Of a stretch of DNA of 64,000 nt, positions 1 through 10,165 are shown one piece after another (positions within the stretch are counted from its first letter, which is position 1; the number at the start of each line of letters is the position of its first letter). Below the pieces are notes generated by a model, which was given only the letters and a program-made list of their open reading frames with translations, was not told where the DNA came from and did no database searches. Source of the DNA: Ricinus communis (taxonomy: Eukaryota > Streptophyta > Magnoliopsida > Malpighiales > Euphorbiaceae); contig NC_063263.1 in assembly GCF_019578655.1 (NCBI RefSeq), positions 2,418,001 through 2,482,000 on the forward strand, written 5' to 3'. Both the position numbers and the translations under genes were made by a program.

Positions 1-961
1 ATGAAGGGCTCCACGTCTTTTGTACTCTTTTGATAATTGAGTAATATGCTCAACTACTTTTGCAGAAGTTGTCTGCCACGCTTTGGAGAAGAATCTTTTG
101 CTTTTTTAAAAAGTCTTTTGTCTTCTTTCTTTTTCTTTTTAAATGACTCTTTTTTTTTATTATTGGGCATTTGGCCTATTACATAAATATTTTGGGCTGC
201 TATTTCTAGTTTTCAACCCAAGGGCTTTACAGAGGTATCATTTGATGGGCTTGAATATTCCAAAACAGTCATTTTCGTTCGAGTCACTATCTAGTTCTAT
301 TGCTGCTGAGCTGGTGCTAGAAGAGGAAGATGAAGCTTTCGATTTTCCTTTGGAAGAGGCGGTTTCCGACAACTATTTGATCAATTGTAAGAAATCTTCT
401 TCTCTTTGAACCGTCGTTAGCTTTGGAATAATGAAGGACTTTTGTGCCAGGAAAGTGGTCTGTTCTTTCGGAGGTGGCAAGAAGCTATTCTTTGAAAGGA
501 AACTTTGTACCAACTTTAGTGATAATTTTTCTTGGTGGTTAAATTTATCCCACCATTTGACTTTGAATCTTTGGGCAAGGATGATTTCTCTATCTGCTGC
601 TTGATTGAAATGGAAATACCATACACATACCTAGGGGAGAAAAAAGTTTGAACAAAATAGAAGTAAAGGGGGAAAACGTCTTTCTATTTTGTTTGGTTTA
701 TAGTGGGCTTTGAATAAGTTAAATAGAGGTAGAACTTCTGGAATTATGGTCTCAGAAACATTGCCATAAAAATTCCACCATTGTTTAAACCAATATGGGA
801 TCTTTGAAGTTTGGATTGAGCTTGTATCGAAGTAGAAAAGCCAAGAATGGCTTTGTCCTTCGTTTTGAAGAAGAAAGGTATTAAACCAAGCTTGTTGGTA
901 ATCCCAATAGTTGAAAGAAGTATTTAGGCTTGATGGGTAGGTTCTTTGGAAGGTAGTTGGA
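1..961 (-). pseudogene. Block A: inverted fragment of caulimovirid ORF2 and upstream promoter region
   Basis: Read on the minus strand, 961 to about 631 encodes a broken copy of the ORF2 segment also found at 8546-8873 (shared motifs YPSSLN, DYQQAWFNTFLLQNE and FYDTS-like FYFDTS). It continues toward position 1 through the ORF2 C-terminal region and the sequence upstream of the viral TATA box (match to about 9497). The window edge cuts the block. The 88-residue open frame at 143-409 on the plus strand is antisense to this region and is not a gene. At 958-966 the sequence switches abruptly from inverted ORF2 to forward zinc-knuckle sequence. The product's function is unknown. Confidence is high for the relationship to block C and low for any function. 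Confidence 0.8.
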
Positions 962-2138
962 AATGTGGGAAAGAGGGACACTTCAAAGTATTGCAAGTTT
1001 TTTAAAAAACTTCATGAGCTCCAAATAGAAGAAGAAATTTTGAGCAAAATTTCAGGTCTTCTAGTTGATTCCTCTAAATCAGAATTTTCAAATGACGAGG
1101 AAGAGTTTCAAATTGATGAAATTAAAACCTCATCCAAATATTCTGAATCGAAATTAGATGATATTCCAAAAAATATTAATATGCTCACTAGGCAATAAGA
1201 AGCTCTTCTTGAAGCTGTCAAGCATATTAATGACACTCAAATTCAAAAACAAGTTTTGAAAGAAATTCTAAAAACCGAAACGCTCACCCCTTCTTCTAGT
1301 AAGAACACCTATGATCTTGGAAAAAGGGAAAAAGCTAAAGAACCCTCTTCCTACTATCCAAGAACTCCAAAAAGAAATTAAAACCATTAAAATAGAACTC
1401 AAAGAATTAAAAGAAAAATAATAAAATGATTCTGTTTTGCTCCAAAACTTGATTCTTAAACAAAATAGTGATTTTGATTCTGAAGAAGAAAATAATTTTC
1501 TGAAAACGTCCCATAAAACTTTATTAATGTTTTCAAAGAAATAACCTTAAGAAAATATCTGATTCAAATAAAACTCATTTTCCCTGATAATTTCCAAATA
1601 GAAATTATAACTTTGTTTGATATAGGAGCGGACCTCAATTGTATCAATTATGAGCTGGTTCCTAAAAGATACCATCAAGAAACAAAAGAAAGACTCACCT
1701 CTGCTAATAATTCAAAGATCAGAATTGCGGGAAAAACTGAAGCTGCAATTCTAAACAACAATATTGCTTTAAAAAATATTTCTATTCTTACAAAGGATTT
1801 AAAACAAACTGTTATTTTGGGAACCCTTTTTATTAATTTAATTACTCATTTCAAAGTAACTAGTGCTGGTATCATTTTTAAAGCTAAATATTCAAAGATT
1901 GTTTTTCCTTTTTTAGAAAAACCCAAAAAAAGAAGTCTCAATCTTATAAAAGTTCACTCAATTTATAATTTTGAGATAAATGCTTTAATTAAAGGAAAAC
2001 AAACCTAGCTTTTTCATTTAAAACAAGATATGAGTTTAAAAAGAATTCAGAGCAAATTGCAAAATGATTTTGTCCAAAAAAATTTCTGATTTGTAAAATG
2101 CGTATGGTGGATTTAGAACAATATTCCTACCAAAGCAA
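962..2138 (+). pseudogene. Block B: zinc-knuckle tail, spacer and aspartic protease fragment of a second viral ORF1 copy
   Basis: It begins inside the CCHC knuckle (CGKRD...SKYCK, with one histidine-side base pair of the motif lost) and runs through the acidic spacer and a retropepsin domain. It parallels 5287-6540 almost base for base. The protease motif at about 1616 reads FDIGADLNC, where block C has FDTGAN. In-frame stops are seen, for example at 1196 in the spacer. At about 2095-2138 the sequence has a deletion relative to 6415-6480, then jumps into leader sequence of block C at a CCAAAGC/AATT boundary. It is therefore a separate ORF1 fragment joined head to tail to block C, not part of the same reading frame. 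Confidence 0.85.
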
Positions 2139-2327
2139 TTTTGTTGTTCCTGGGAGGAGAAGGTTATTTACAGATAAGAGATTTTAAAATCATTTTAACC
2201 TGCATCATATCTCTGTTAAACAAACTTGTTCATTTATGCGCAGTAGTAAGTCCTATCTGATTTAAGGGCAGTAAATCTGGTGGCTTGGTCCATATTTGTT
2301 TGGAAAGTTACTTTAATTTATTTTAAA
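2139..2327 (+). other. Caulimovirid leader downstream of the primer site (block C)
   Basis: The non-coding leader between the minus-strand primer site and ORF1. The stretch 2150-2232 matches, in inverted orientation, 10060-10141 of block D, where it follows a tRNA-Met primer site. In block C the primer site itself is missing and the copy starts roughly 12-20 nt downstream of where it should lie. No long ORF is present. The first candidate ATG of ORF1 is at 2328. Confidence 0.65.
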
Positions 2328-3099
2328 ATGAATTTAAAACCTTTTTTCTGTAGATCTTCTTCTTTTTCAAACTCTTTTACCTCTGAGTCTTCAAGGTCTA
2401 AAGGATTAGTAAATAGTAAGGAAATCACTTTGAAGATTTTACTAAGCATATTGATGATTGGGAAATACCCAAGATTCAAAAGAGACAAATTTATGAGTTT
2501 TTAAAGTTTCCTATCTTCAAAACTGATTTTACTATCAAAACTGAAGAAAGAGATATCCAAATTTCAAAGCCTTTTGAAGAAATCTATCTTCTGAATCTAA
2601 AAACCCTCCAGAAACATAAAGAAAAAGACTATAAATACATCCACATAGGCCTTCTCCAGGTAGGAATAAAATCCCTTACCAAAGAAGGTTTAGATACTTC
2701 CATCTTAGCAGTCCTTAAAGATGCTAGGTTTACAAATTTCTATGATTTTTTATTAGGTACTGTTGAGTCAAGCCTAAATAAATGACCAATTTTTTTCAAT
2801 TGTTTTTCAAATATTACAATTTCTTTAATTGAAAAAAATATTTTAAAGAGCATTGTTCTCCAAATAAAAACACATAATTACAAAATGCTTGAAGGATCTA
2901 TTCCAATAGCATTGATTTTCAAAATACATTACAAAGCCATGATTTCTGCTTTTGGTTCGAAACACAAACTCCACTCACCAAAAGAAGAAACCTTATTCCT
3001 CCAAACAGATCTTTCTAAATCCAATGCAACTATTCCAAAAACTATTCAATGGAAAGATATTACTCTTCCAGATGAATGGATCCTAGAAGGAGTAACCTA
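2328..3099 (+). pseudogene. Caulimovirid movement protein domain (30K superfamily), N-terminal part of ORF1
   Basis: Movement proteins of this superfamily modify plasmodesmata for cell-to-cell spread. Conserved blocks are readable: YKYIHIGLLQVGIKSLT (about 2629-2680), DARF and LLGTVESSL (about 2725-2775), and the C-terminal ITLPDEWILEG (about 3058-3090). The frame shifts near 2430 and stops occur at 2502 and 2782-2784 and again at 3098, so no intact product can be made. The same domain lies inverted at 10544-11519 with different breaks, which shows that the damage is post-integration. The position at the start of ORF1 matches the petuvirus and florendovirus arrangement. Confidence 0.85.
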
Positions 3100-4440
3100 A
3101 CTTGAATCACCAAAGCAAACAGAACCAAATATCAATCTCAGAAACATAACCTAGTTTCCATATGGGAAAGTCAAGCTTACATTTAACAGGAAATCAACTT
3201 CTTCTAGATTTTCTGATGATAATTCTTCAATCTTGACCATAAATATTGGAAGGGTATCAAATATACCTTATGTTATTTATGTTCCTTACAAAGAACCAAC
3301 TTCATCGCAAACACAACCAAGATTTTCAACATCTAATATACCAAGCTCAAACACCATACTACAAAATGTTGATTACCAAAGCAATGTCTCTAGACTTGTT
3401 TACAATGAACCAAAGGAGAATGATGATATAGAGACTTTCTCTACCCCCTCTTCACCATCACCATCTGCAATAACCCAAAATCTAGAAGTAGAAATCAACA
3501 TGATTTCAAAAGATTCTCAAATCAGTAAAAAGCTTTTACATGAAGATTTCTATTCAAAGAAAAACTATTCTAAAAAACTTTAGTTTTTTAAACATTTTCT
3601 ACAAGAAAAAGACAGTATCTAAGAAGGATACTATCAATTTTGCATACAAAACAGAATCCAAATCAAATTTTTTGATTGGTTTCAGATTTATTGTAAAGAA
3701 AATAATATCTTTTATCATTTCAAAGAAAAACTTATTAGTCCTGTTACTGTAAGGAACAAGGCTCCAGAATGGAAGGTCAGAGAAAACCAAACCATCCAGT
3801 CTGAACATACTCCCCTTAGGAAAATAACCATTTCTTATGGAGAGAACGAAATCGAAGCTGCACCTTACAAATTAGTAGGAGAAGATCTTGAGAAAAATGT
3901 CAAAAAATATTATTCAGCAGAACAATTTCTCAAACGCCTATCTTAACACAACAGAAAAACAGCTTGTTAGGATAGAAAGCCAAATTCAAAACCTCCTACA
4001 GTCTTGACCTCTCCGATCCCCCAACACTGGTCATTCTAGAGAGATAAGTCAAACAGAAAAGCTCAGAAACCCAGTCTTCAAACCCTACCAGATCTCAAAG
4101 CCTAGTCAAGACCAATTTCATAAGCAAACTGAGTTTGCTAAAGCAGTCAGGGAACAACTTAGCAAATTAGCCACTTCCGAGTCTTCCAAAAACCTAATAC
4201 CTGATACTCCTCAAAGTAGTAGAAATATCAGTGCTATAGATCAAGCCTAAAGCAATGAATCCAATGATTCAGAGCTTGAAAGTGTCACTGAAAAACCTCC
4301 AACATCAATAGATTGGGATGGCAAGCCCCTAGATTGACTTGGCATACTTCTAGGAATACTGCTCCAGATTTAGGTATAGAAAATAGAAATAACATCCTCA
4401 CCCAATCTAGGTTCAATGCTACCTCCGTCTATAAATAAAA
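3100..4440 (+). pseudogene. Caulimovirid ORF1 linker between movement and coat domains
   Basis: A low-complexity, Ser/Thr/Asn/Pro-rich region (for example the open stretch 3233-3583). It is followed by a basic segment at 3540-3752 (motif NFAYKTESKSNF) and a Gln/Ser-rich segment around 3950-4240. No enzymatic motif is visible. Stops interrupt it repeatedly. The 3235-3740 part recurs inverted at 10170-10670 in block D. At 3733-3746 it carries AAAAACTTATTAGTC, a near match to the sequence just upstream of the viral primer site and a breakpoint in block D. Confidence 0.7.
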
Positions 4441-5640
4441 TATAGATGGAATGTCGGAGTACAACATTCTTGGTCTCTTACAATAGATGACCATGGCTGT
4501 ATGCCTCACAAACCCAAAGGTACCTCAGATAGAGCTATGGTTCTTGGATTTTTTCGGCCAACTTAAAGGATAGTGGGATTACCATCTCACCCAAACTCAG
4601 CAGCTCCACATCCTAGGAGCCATCCAAACTACCATAGAAAGGACCTCCATCTTAGACAAGCTAGGAAATCCTATTGAGGATGCTCTGTCAACTTTAATTC
4701 TGACAATTTCCCTCCATTTCATAGGAGACCCATCTCTTCTAAAAGATAAGAATGTTGAGCTCCTCAGCAATCTAACCTGTAAAAAACTTAGCAATTTCCA
4801 AGCTTATAAAGATACTTTCCTAACTAGAGTCATGCTTAGGGAAGATTCAAACCAACCTTTCTGGAAAGAAAAATTCTTAGCTGGTTTACCTAAGATACTA
4901 GGTGAAAGGGTTAGGAATACCATCAGAGAAGCTCATAATGGCCAGATCCCTTATGATTTCTACACTTATGGCAAATTAGTTAGCCTTACTCAGAAGGAAG
5001 GATTAAAAATTTTTCATGACCTTAAACTTCAAAGACAGCTCAAATGGGAAATGAAGAAGACTAGACAGGAGCTAGGTAGCTTTTGTAACCAATTTGAGTA
5101 TAATCCCATAGAACCTTCCCCCACCTCTAAAGGAAAATGCAAAGAAGACTTTTCTAAACCTTTTAAGAAAAAACATTTTCTCAAAAATAGAGTGCCAAAA
5201 AACAGAGAGAATTTCTACAAAAGACACTCTTCGAAATTTCCAAAATAAAATTTCAAAAAAGATTTTAGCAAAATTACTTGCTACAAATGTGGGAAAAAGG
5301 GACACACTTCAAAGTATTGCAAGTTTTCTAAAAAATTTCATGAGCTCCAAATAGAAGAAGAAATTTTGGGCAAAATTTCAGCTCTTCTAGTTGATTCCTC
5401 TGAATCAGAATTTTCAAATGACGAGGAAGAGTTTCAAATTGATGAAATTAAAACCTCATCCGAATATTCTGAATCGAAATTAGATGATATTCTAAAAAAT
5501 ATTAATATGCTCACTAGGCAACAAGAAGCTCTTCTTGAAGCAGTCAAGCATATTAATGACCTTCAAATTTAAAAACAAGTTTTGAAAGAAATTCTAAAAA
5601 CTGAAACCCTCATCCCTTCTTCTAGTAAGAACACCTATGA
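4441..5640 (+). pseudogene. Caulimovirid coat protein domain with CCHC zinc knuckle
   Basis: The region encodes the capsid-type domain. The open stretch 4832-5248 includes IPYDFYTYGKLVSLTQKEG and a Lys/Arg-rich tail, followed by the nucleic-acid-binding knuckle CYKCGKKGHTSKYC (5279-5320; Cys-X2-Cys-X4-His-X4-Cys intact). After the knuckle comes the acidic stretch DSSESEFSNDEEEF. A stop (TAA) at 5246-5248 separates the domain from its own knuckle, and further stops lie before 4832. Part of the domain (about 4885-5065) is copied inverted at 9866-10045. In intact viruses it packages the genome, with the knuckle contacting pregenomic RNA. Confidence 0.85.
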
Positions 5641-5930
5641 TCTTGGAAAAAGGGAAAAAGCTAAAGAACCCTCTTCCTACTATCCAAGAACTCCAAAAAG
5701 AAATTAAAACCATTAAAACAGAACTCAAAGAATTAAAAGAAAAACAACAAAATGATTATGTTTTGCTCCAAACCTTGATTCTTAAAAAAAATAGTGATTC
5801 TGATTCTGAAGAAGAAAATGATTTTCTGAAAACGTCCCAGAAAATTTTATTAACGTTTTAAAAGAAATAACCTCAAGAAAATATCTGATTTAAATAAAAC
5901 TCATTTTTCCTGATGATTTCCAAATATAAA
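5641..5930 (+). pseudogene. ORF1 spacer with predicted coiled coil
   Basis: A Lys/Glu/Leu-rich spacer between coat and protease domains. The open stretch 5637-5861 has heptad-like spacing in IQELQKEIKTIKTELKELK, followed by acidic SDSDSEEEND. It corresponds to 1318-1550 in block B, where the same helix is interrupted by a stop. No catalytic motif is present. It is an ORF1 spacer, and its coiled-coil character is an inference from heptad pattern only. Confidence 0.6.
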
Positions 5931-6326
5931 CTATAGCTTTGTTTGATACAGGAGCGAACTTCAATTGTATCAATTATGAGCTGTTCCTAAAATATACCAT
6001 CAAGAAACAAAAGAAAGACTCACCTCTGCTAATAATTCAAAGATCAGAATTGCGGAAAAAACTGAAGCTGCAATTCTAAACAACAATATTGCTTTAAAAA
6101 TATTTTTATTCTTACAAAGGATTTACAACAGACTGTTATTTTGGAAACCCCTTTTATCAATTTAATTACTCCTTTCAAAGTAACTACTGCTGGTATCATT
6201 TTTAAAGCTAAAGATTCAAAGATTATTTTTCCTTTTTTAGAAAAATCCAAGAAAAGTAATCTCAATCTTATAAAAGCTCACTCAATTTATAATTTTGAGA
6301 TAAATGCTTTAATTAAAGGAAAATAA
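5931..6326 (+). pseudogene. Caulimovirid aspartic protease (retropepsin) domain
   Basis: The retropepsin normally cleaves the ORF1 polyprotein. The active-site region reads LFDTGANFNCI at about 5938-5970. A frameshift follows near 5980, seen as loss of one base in the GAGCTGGTTCC/GAGCTGTTCC comparison with block B. The downstream half is open at 6141-6326 (INLITPFKVTTAGIIFKAKD). Another small deletion occurs near 6050. Block B carries an independently damaged copy at 1613-2008, open for 131 codons. Order after the coat knuckle and before RT is as expected. Confidence 0.85.
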
Positions 6327-7793
6327 ACCCAGCTTTTTCATCTGAAACAATATATGAGTTTAAAAAGAATCCAAAGCCAATTGCAAAATAATTTTGTCCA
6401 AAGAAAAATTTCTAATTTGCAAAAGAAAATCGAAAAAGAAGTTTGTTCTGATCTTCCTAATGCTTTCTGGAAAAGAAAACAGCATATGGTGGATTTACCA
6501 TATGAAAAAGATCTTAGTGAAAAATAAATTCCTACCAAAGCTAGGCCTATCCAAATGAATGAAACTCTTGAAAGACATTGTAGAATAGAAATAAAAGATT
6601 TAGAATTAAAAGGTTTAATTACCAAATCTAGATCCCCCTGGTCATGTGCAGCCTTCTATGTCAACAAAAATAGTGAAATAGAAAGGGGAACACCTAGATT
6701 GGTAATTAACTACAAACCTTTGAATAAAGCTCTAAAGTGGATTAGATACCCTATTCCAAACAAAAAAGATCTTCTTAAAAAGCTTCATTTTGCTTTTATT
6801 TGTTCAAAGTTTGATATGAAATCAGGATTTTGGCAAATCCAAATTCATCATAAAGATCGGTACAAAACTGCATTTACAGTTCCATTTGGCTAGTATGAAT
6901 GGAATGTGATGCCTTTTGGATTAAAAAATGCTTCTTCTGATGATAATTTAATCCTTATTCAAAGTTTTACATTGTATACATCGATGATGTATTAATCTTT
7001 TCAAATTCTCTAGAGCAACATTTCAAACATTTGGAGATATTTTTCTACGTTGTTAAGAAAAATAGTTTAGTTGTTTCAAAGTCTAAAGTATCTTTATTCC
7101 AAACGAAAATTAGATTTCTTGGACACTACATCTCTCGGAGAACTATCACCCCAATTGAAAGATCTCTAGCTTTTACTTCAAAATTTTCAAATAAAATTTT
7201 GGAAAAAACTCAATTGCAAAGGTTCCTTGGCAGTTTTAATTATGTCATGGATTTTTATCCAAATTTAAACTGTTTAGCTAAACCCCTCCATGATAGATTA
7301 AAGAAAAATCCCCCTACATGGACTGATGACCATACAAAGATTGTCCAAAGCATTAAAAAATAAGTTTCTAAAATTCCATGTTTACATCTAGCTGATCCAT
7401 CTGCATTCAAAATTGTTGAAATTGATGCATCAAATTTAGGTTATGGTGGAATTCTCAAACAAATTCACAACAACAAAGAATGAATTGTCCAGTTTACTTC
7501 TGCACACTGGAATGATACTCAAAAGAATTATTCAACTATCAAAAAAGAAATTCTTTCAATAGTACTATGCATTTCAAAATTTCAAAGTGACCTTTTAAAT
7601 CAAAAATTTCTTTTAAGGATTGATTGTAAATCTGCAAAAGAAGTATTGCAAAAAGATGTTCAAAATATAGCTTCAAAACAGATTTTTGCCAGATGGCAAG
7701 CCATTCTTTCCGTTTTTGATTTTGAAATCGAATAGATAAGAGGAGATTTGAATTCAATTCCAGATTTTCTAACCAAAGAGTTCTTTCAAAAAT
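6327..7793 (+). pseudogene. Caulimovirid reverse transcriptase and RNase H1
   Basis: RT motifs are readable in order: PRLVINYKPLNKALK (about 6690-6740), FDMKSGFWQIQIH (about 6811-6850), then a TAG at 6892-6894 where the family has a Gln or Lys. Next is MPFGLKNA (about 6910-6932) and, after a deletion of the following helix, YIDDVLIFS (catalytic Asp-Asp, about 6978-7005). FLGHYIS follows at about 7118. A stop (TAA) at 7361 precedes RNase H, which shows EIDASNLGYGGIL (about 7421-7455), a second stop near 7481, and IDCKSAKEVL. The terminal TAG at about 7793 lies only about 10 nt before the ORF2 start. The enzyme would copy pregenomic RNA to DNA, but here it is inactive. Confidence 0.9.
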
Positions 7794-7803
7794 AGAAGTG
7801 ACA

Positions 7804-9267
7804 ATGCCGAGAAAAACGAGAGCAAAAGATAAAGAAGAAAAGCCAACAGCAAATACAAAAGCTGTTCAAAGCCCAAAAAAAGAGATTTTATCCTCCTCTT
7901 CAAAGCCTATCAGAACCTGGACTGAGATCATTCAAGAAGAAATAATGAAAAAGCAAAAAGACTAAGAAAGCAGCCCAGTAATTCCAAATTCAAAGAGTGG
8001 TTTGCCGAAGTGAAACTCCAGGTTTTTAAAGATGGTCAAAGAATATAAAAAAAAGTACCTGTGGCTGAAATCCAGCTAGAAATTTCTCCAAACTCATCCT
8101 CCTCTTCAAACAAAGGTAAAGGTATACTCTCTATCCCTATTTCAAAATCTGAGATAGTAATTTTTCCTTAAAACCTATCTCAAAACTCTCAAAGTATTTC
8201 AAAACCTAACTCACAAGAAATAATTTTGTCTCAAACAAAACTTTTCAAAACCAATGAATATGTAGAAAAGTAAAACTTTCAAAGCATTTTAACTATTGAG
8301 AGAAGATTCTGTACAGAAAGCCCCTCAAAATTAGTTTCAAAAGTTTTTCCTCCAGGATGGTACTTTAAACCCCGGAATAAAACAAAACCCCAATCTTATT
8401 ACCAGTCTATCCTAGTGGTAACTAGTTCTGCAAAATTCAAACACTTCAAAAAGCATAAAGACCACAAAGATTCAGCATATTTCACATGCACCATCCAAAG
8501 AATCCTTCACCCTTCTGATTGGGGAATGGATTTACACTCATCAAGATCTTTTCCAACCTCCTTCCAAAACACCTATCCTTCAAGCCTAAATAGAACTTTT
8601 AACTATTGAGATTACCAACAAGCTTGGTTTAATACCTTTCTTTTACAAAATGAAAGACAAAGCCATTCTTGGCTTTTCTACTTCGATACAAGCATAATCC
8701 AAAATCCCATATTGGTTTAAGCAATGGTGGAATTATTATGACAATGTTCCAGAAACCATAATACCAGAAGTTCTCTCTTTATTTAATCTATTTAAAGCTC
8801 ACTACAAACCCAACAAAATAGAAAGACGTTTTCCTCCCTTACTTTTATTTTGTTCAAACTTCTTCCTCCCATGGGTATATGTATGGTATTTCCATTTCAA
8901 CCAAGCAGCAGATGGAGAAATCATCCTTGCCTAAAGGTCCAAAGTTAAATGGTGGGATAAATTCAACCACCAAGAAAAACTATCTCCAAAGATGGTACAA
9001 AGTTTTCTTACAAAAAATAGCTTCTTGCCAGCTCCGAAAGAACAAACTACCTTCTTGGCACAGAAGTCTTTCATTATTCCGAAGCTAACGGCGGCTCAAA
9101 CAGAAGAAGATATCTTACAATTAATCAAACAATTGTCAGAGACTGCCTCTTCAAAAGGAAAATCTAAAGCTTCATCTTCCTCTCCCAGCACCAGCTCAAC
9201 AGCAATTGATCTAGATGGTGACTCAAATGAAGATGACTGTTTTGGGATATTTAGGCCCATCAAATGA
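7804..9267 (+). pseudogene. Caulimovirid ORF2, product of unknown function
   Basis: ORF2 starts with an ATG about 10 nt after the RT-RNase H stop (MPRKTRAKDKEEKPTAN). Its first stop is at about 7963. Open remnants follow at 8415-8609 (KFKHFKKHKDHKDSAYFTC, WGMDLHS) and 8992-9267, which ends at TGA 9265-9267. The middle is rich in aromatic residues (DYQQAWFNTFLLQN, SWLFYFDT, YWFKQWW-like) and the C-terminus is Ser-rich then acidic (SSTAIDLDGDSNEDD). Block A carries an inverted second copy. No known enzymatic motif is recognisable. Florendoviruses are described as having a second ORF here, which supports the placement, but its function should be treated as unknown. Confidence 0.7.
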
Positions 9268-9340
9268 TATCGTTGTAAAGCTCTTGGGTTGAACACCAGA
9301 AATGGCAGCCTAGGATAATTCTGCAATGGGCCAAATACCC

Positions 9341-9360
9341 AATAATAATAATAATAATAA
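9341..9360 (+). repeat. (TAA)n/(AAT)n microsatellite in viral 3' region
   Basis: A short run of ATA/AAT triplets just after the ORF2 stop. In block A the equivalent site is A-rich but lacks the triplet run, so the expansion probably arose after integration. Confidence 0.7.
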
Positions 9361-9550
9361 AAAGTCTTTTCAAAAAAAAGAGAAAAGAGAAAAGACTCTA
9401 CATTGTTACTTCTTTAAAGAAAATGATGAAGATTTCTCAATAATGAAGCATGGCCGACAATTCCTGCTTCTTTTCAGTAAAGACGTGGAGCTCCTCACTC
9501 CATTATCGGAAGCATCCAAAGCAAGAATTATTGAGGCTCAAGGCTGAAGA

Positions 9551-9566
9551 CCTCTATAAATAGAGG
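9551..9566 (+). promoter_or_regulatory. Viral pregenomic-RNA TATA box
   Basis: The sequence is CCTCTATAAATAGAGG, a TATA box inside a near-perfect 16-bp palindrome. It lies about 285 bp after ORF2 and upstream of the leader, where the 35S-type promoter of caulimovirids sits. The following 200 bp are T/C-rich with no ORF. Whether it still drives transcription cannot be seen. Confidence 0.7.
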
Positions 9567-9751
9567 AGCTACTAAAGAAGAAGGCAGACTAAAAAATCAC
9601 AAGAAACTCTTGTATTCTTCAAGTCCTACCATAAGAAATATAGTGAAGAGAGTGATAGTGAGAAACCACCTTCCTCTTGTATTCTACTACTCTTGTAAGT
9701 TATATTTCTTTGTTTAAAGCTTTCATTTTAAAGTTTGTAAATTTGTTTATC

Positions 9752-9771
9752 AATAAGAATTTGTTCTTATT
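9752..9771 (+). terminator. Viral poly(A) signal with short hairpin
   Basis: AATAAGAATTTGTTCTTATT contains a variant poly(A) signal (AATAAG) about 190 nt downstream of the TATA box. The same 20 bases form a perfect 8-bp stem with a 4-nt loop. In pararetroviruses the poly(A) signal lies downstream of the RNA start, so that it is bypassed once; the position fits. Confidence 0.5.
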
Positions 9772-9837
9772 TTCTTTCTACATTATTGTTTATAGTCATT
9801 AACAAGTGTATGCTCTGTGCTTGCCTCGTCTGAGGAT

Positions 9838-9861
9838 CCTGCACATCAAAAACTTGTTAGT
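9838..9861 (+). other. Terminal end of block C at the tRNA-Met primer site
   Basis: The plus strand here reads AACTTGTTAGTCTCTCCTTGGT. In block D (minus strand, 10175 to 10149) the nearly identical AACTTGTTAGTCACTCCTTGGT continues as ATCAGAGCC, completing a tRNA-Met primer site. Block C stops inside that site after TTGGT and switches to inverted coat sequence. Block C therefore runs from just after the primer site (2139) round to the site itself, about one genome length (about 7.7 kb). Confidence 0.7.
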
Positions 9862-10050
9862 CTCTCCTTGGTCTTCTTCATTTCCCATTTGAGCTGTCTT
9901 TGAAGTTTAAGGTCATGGCGAATTTTTAATCCTTCCTTCTGAGTAAGGCTAACTAATTCGCCATAAGTATAGAAATCATAAAGGATCTGGCCATTATGAG
10001 CTTCTCTGATGGTATTCCTAACCCTTTCACCTAGTGTCTTAGGTACAATG
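9862..10050 (-). pseudogene. Block D part 1: inverted coat-protein fragment
   Basis: Reading the minus strand, this reproduces about 4885-5065 of block C (motifs GERVRNTIREAHNGQI and FYTYGELVSLTQKEG). It is joined at 9862 to the end of block C, with GTC shared at the joint, and near 10050 to leader sequence. Only the central coat region is present, without the knuckle. Confidence 0.8.
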
Positions 10051-10165
10051 AGAGACTAACAAGTTTGTTTAATAGAAATATGATGCAGGTTAAAATGATT
10101 CTAAAATTTCTTATATGTAAATAACCTTCTCCTCATAGGAACCCTGTAGGCTCTGATACCAAGGA
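10051..10165 (-). other. Block D part 2: inverted viral leader with complete primer site
   Basis: Reverse complement of leader sequence equivalent to 2140-2232, preceded by an entire tRNA-Met primer site. It is flanked on both sides by the motif ACTTGTTAGTC (minus-strand sense, near 10053-10063 and 10166-10176), which is also the sequence just before the primer site at the end of block C. Confidence 0.75.
10149..10162 (-). promoter_or_regulatory. tRNA-Met primer-binding site
   Basis: On the minus strand the sequence is TTGGTATCAGAGCC. It contains TGGTATCAGAGC, the complement of the 3' end of plant initiator tRNA-Met, where minus-strand DNA synthesis starts in caulimovirids. It lies in non-coding leader, immediately before sequence matching the block C leader. 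Confidence 0.85.

Noticed and set aside
143..409. 88-codon plus-strand ORF
   Set aside because: It is antisense to the ORF2 C-terminal region of block A; an equivalent antisense frame exists at 9096-9326.
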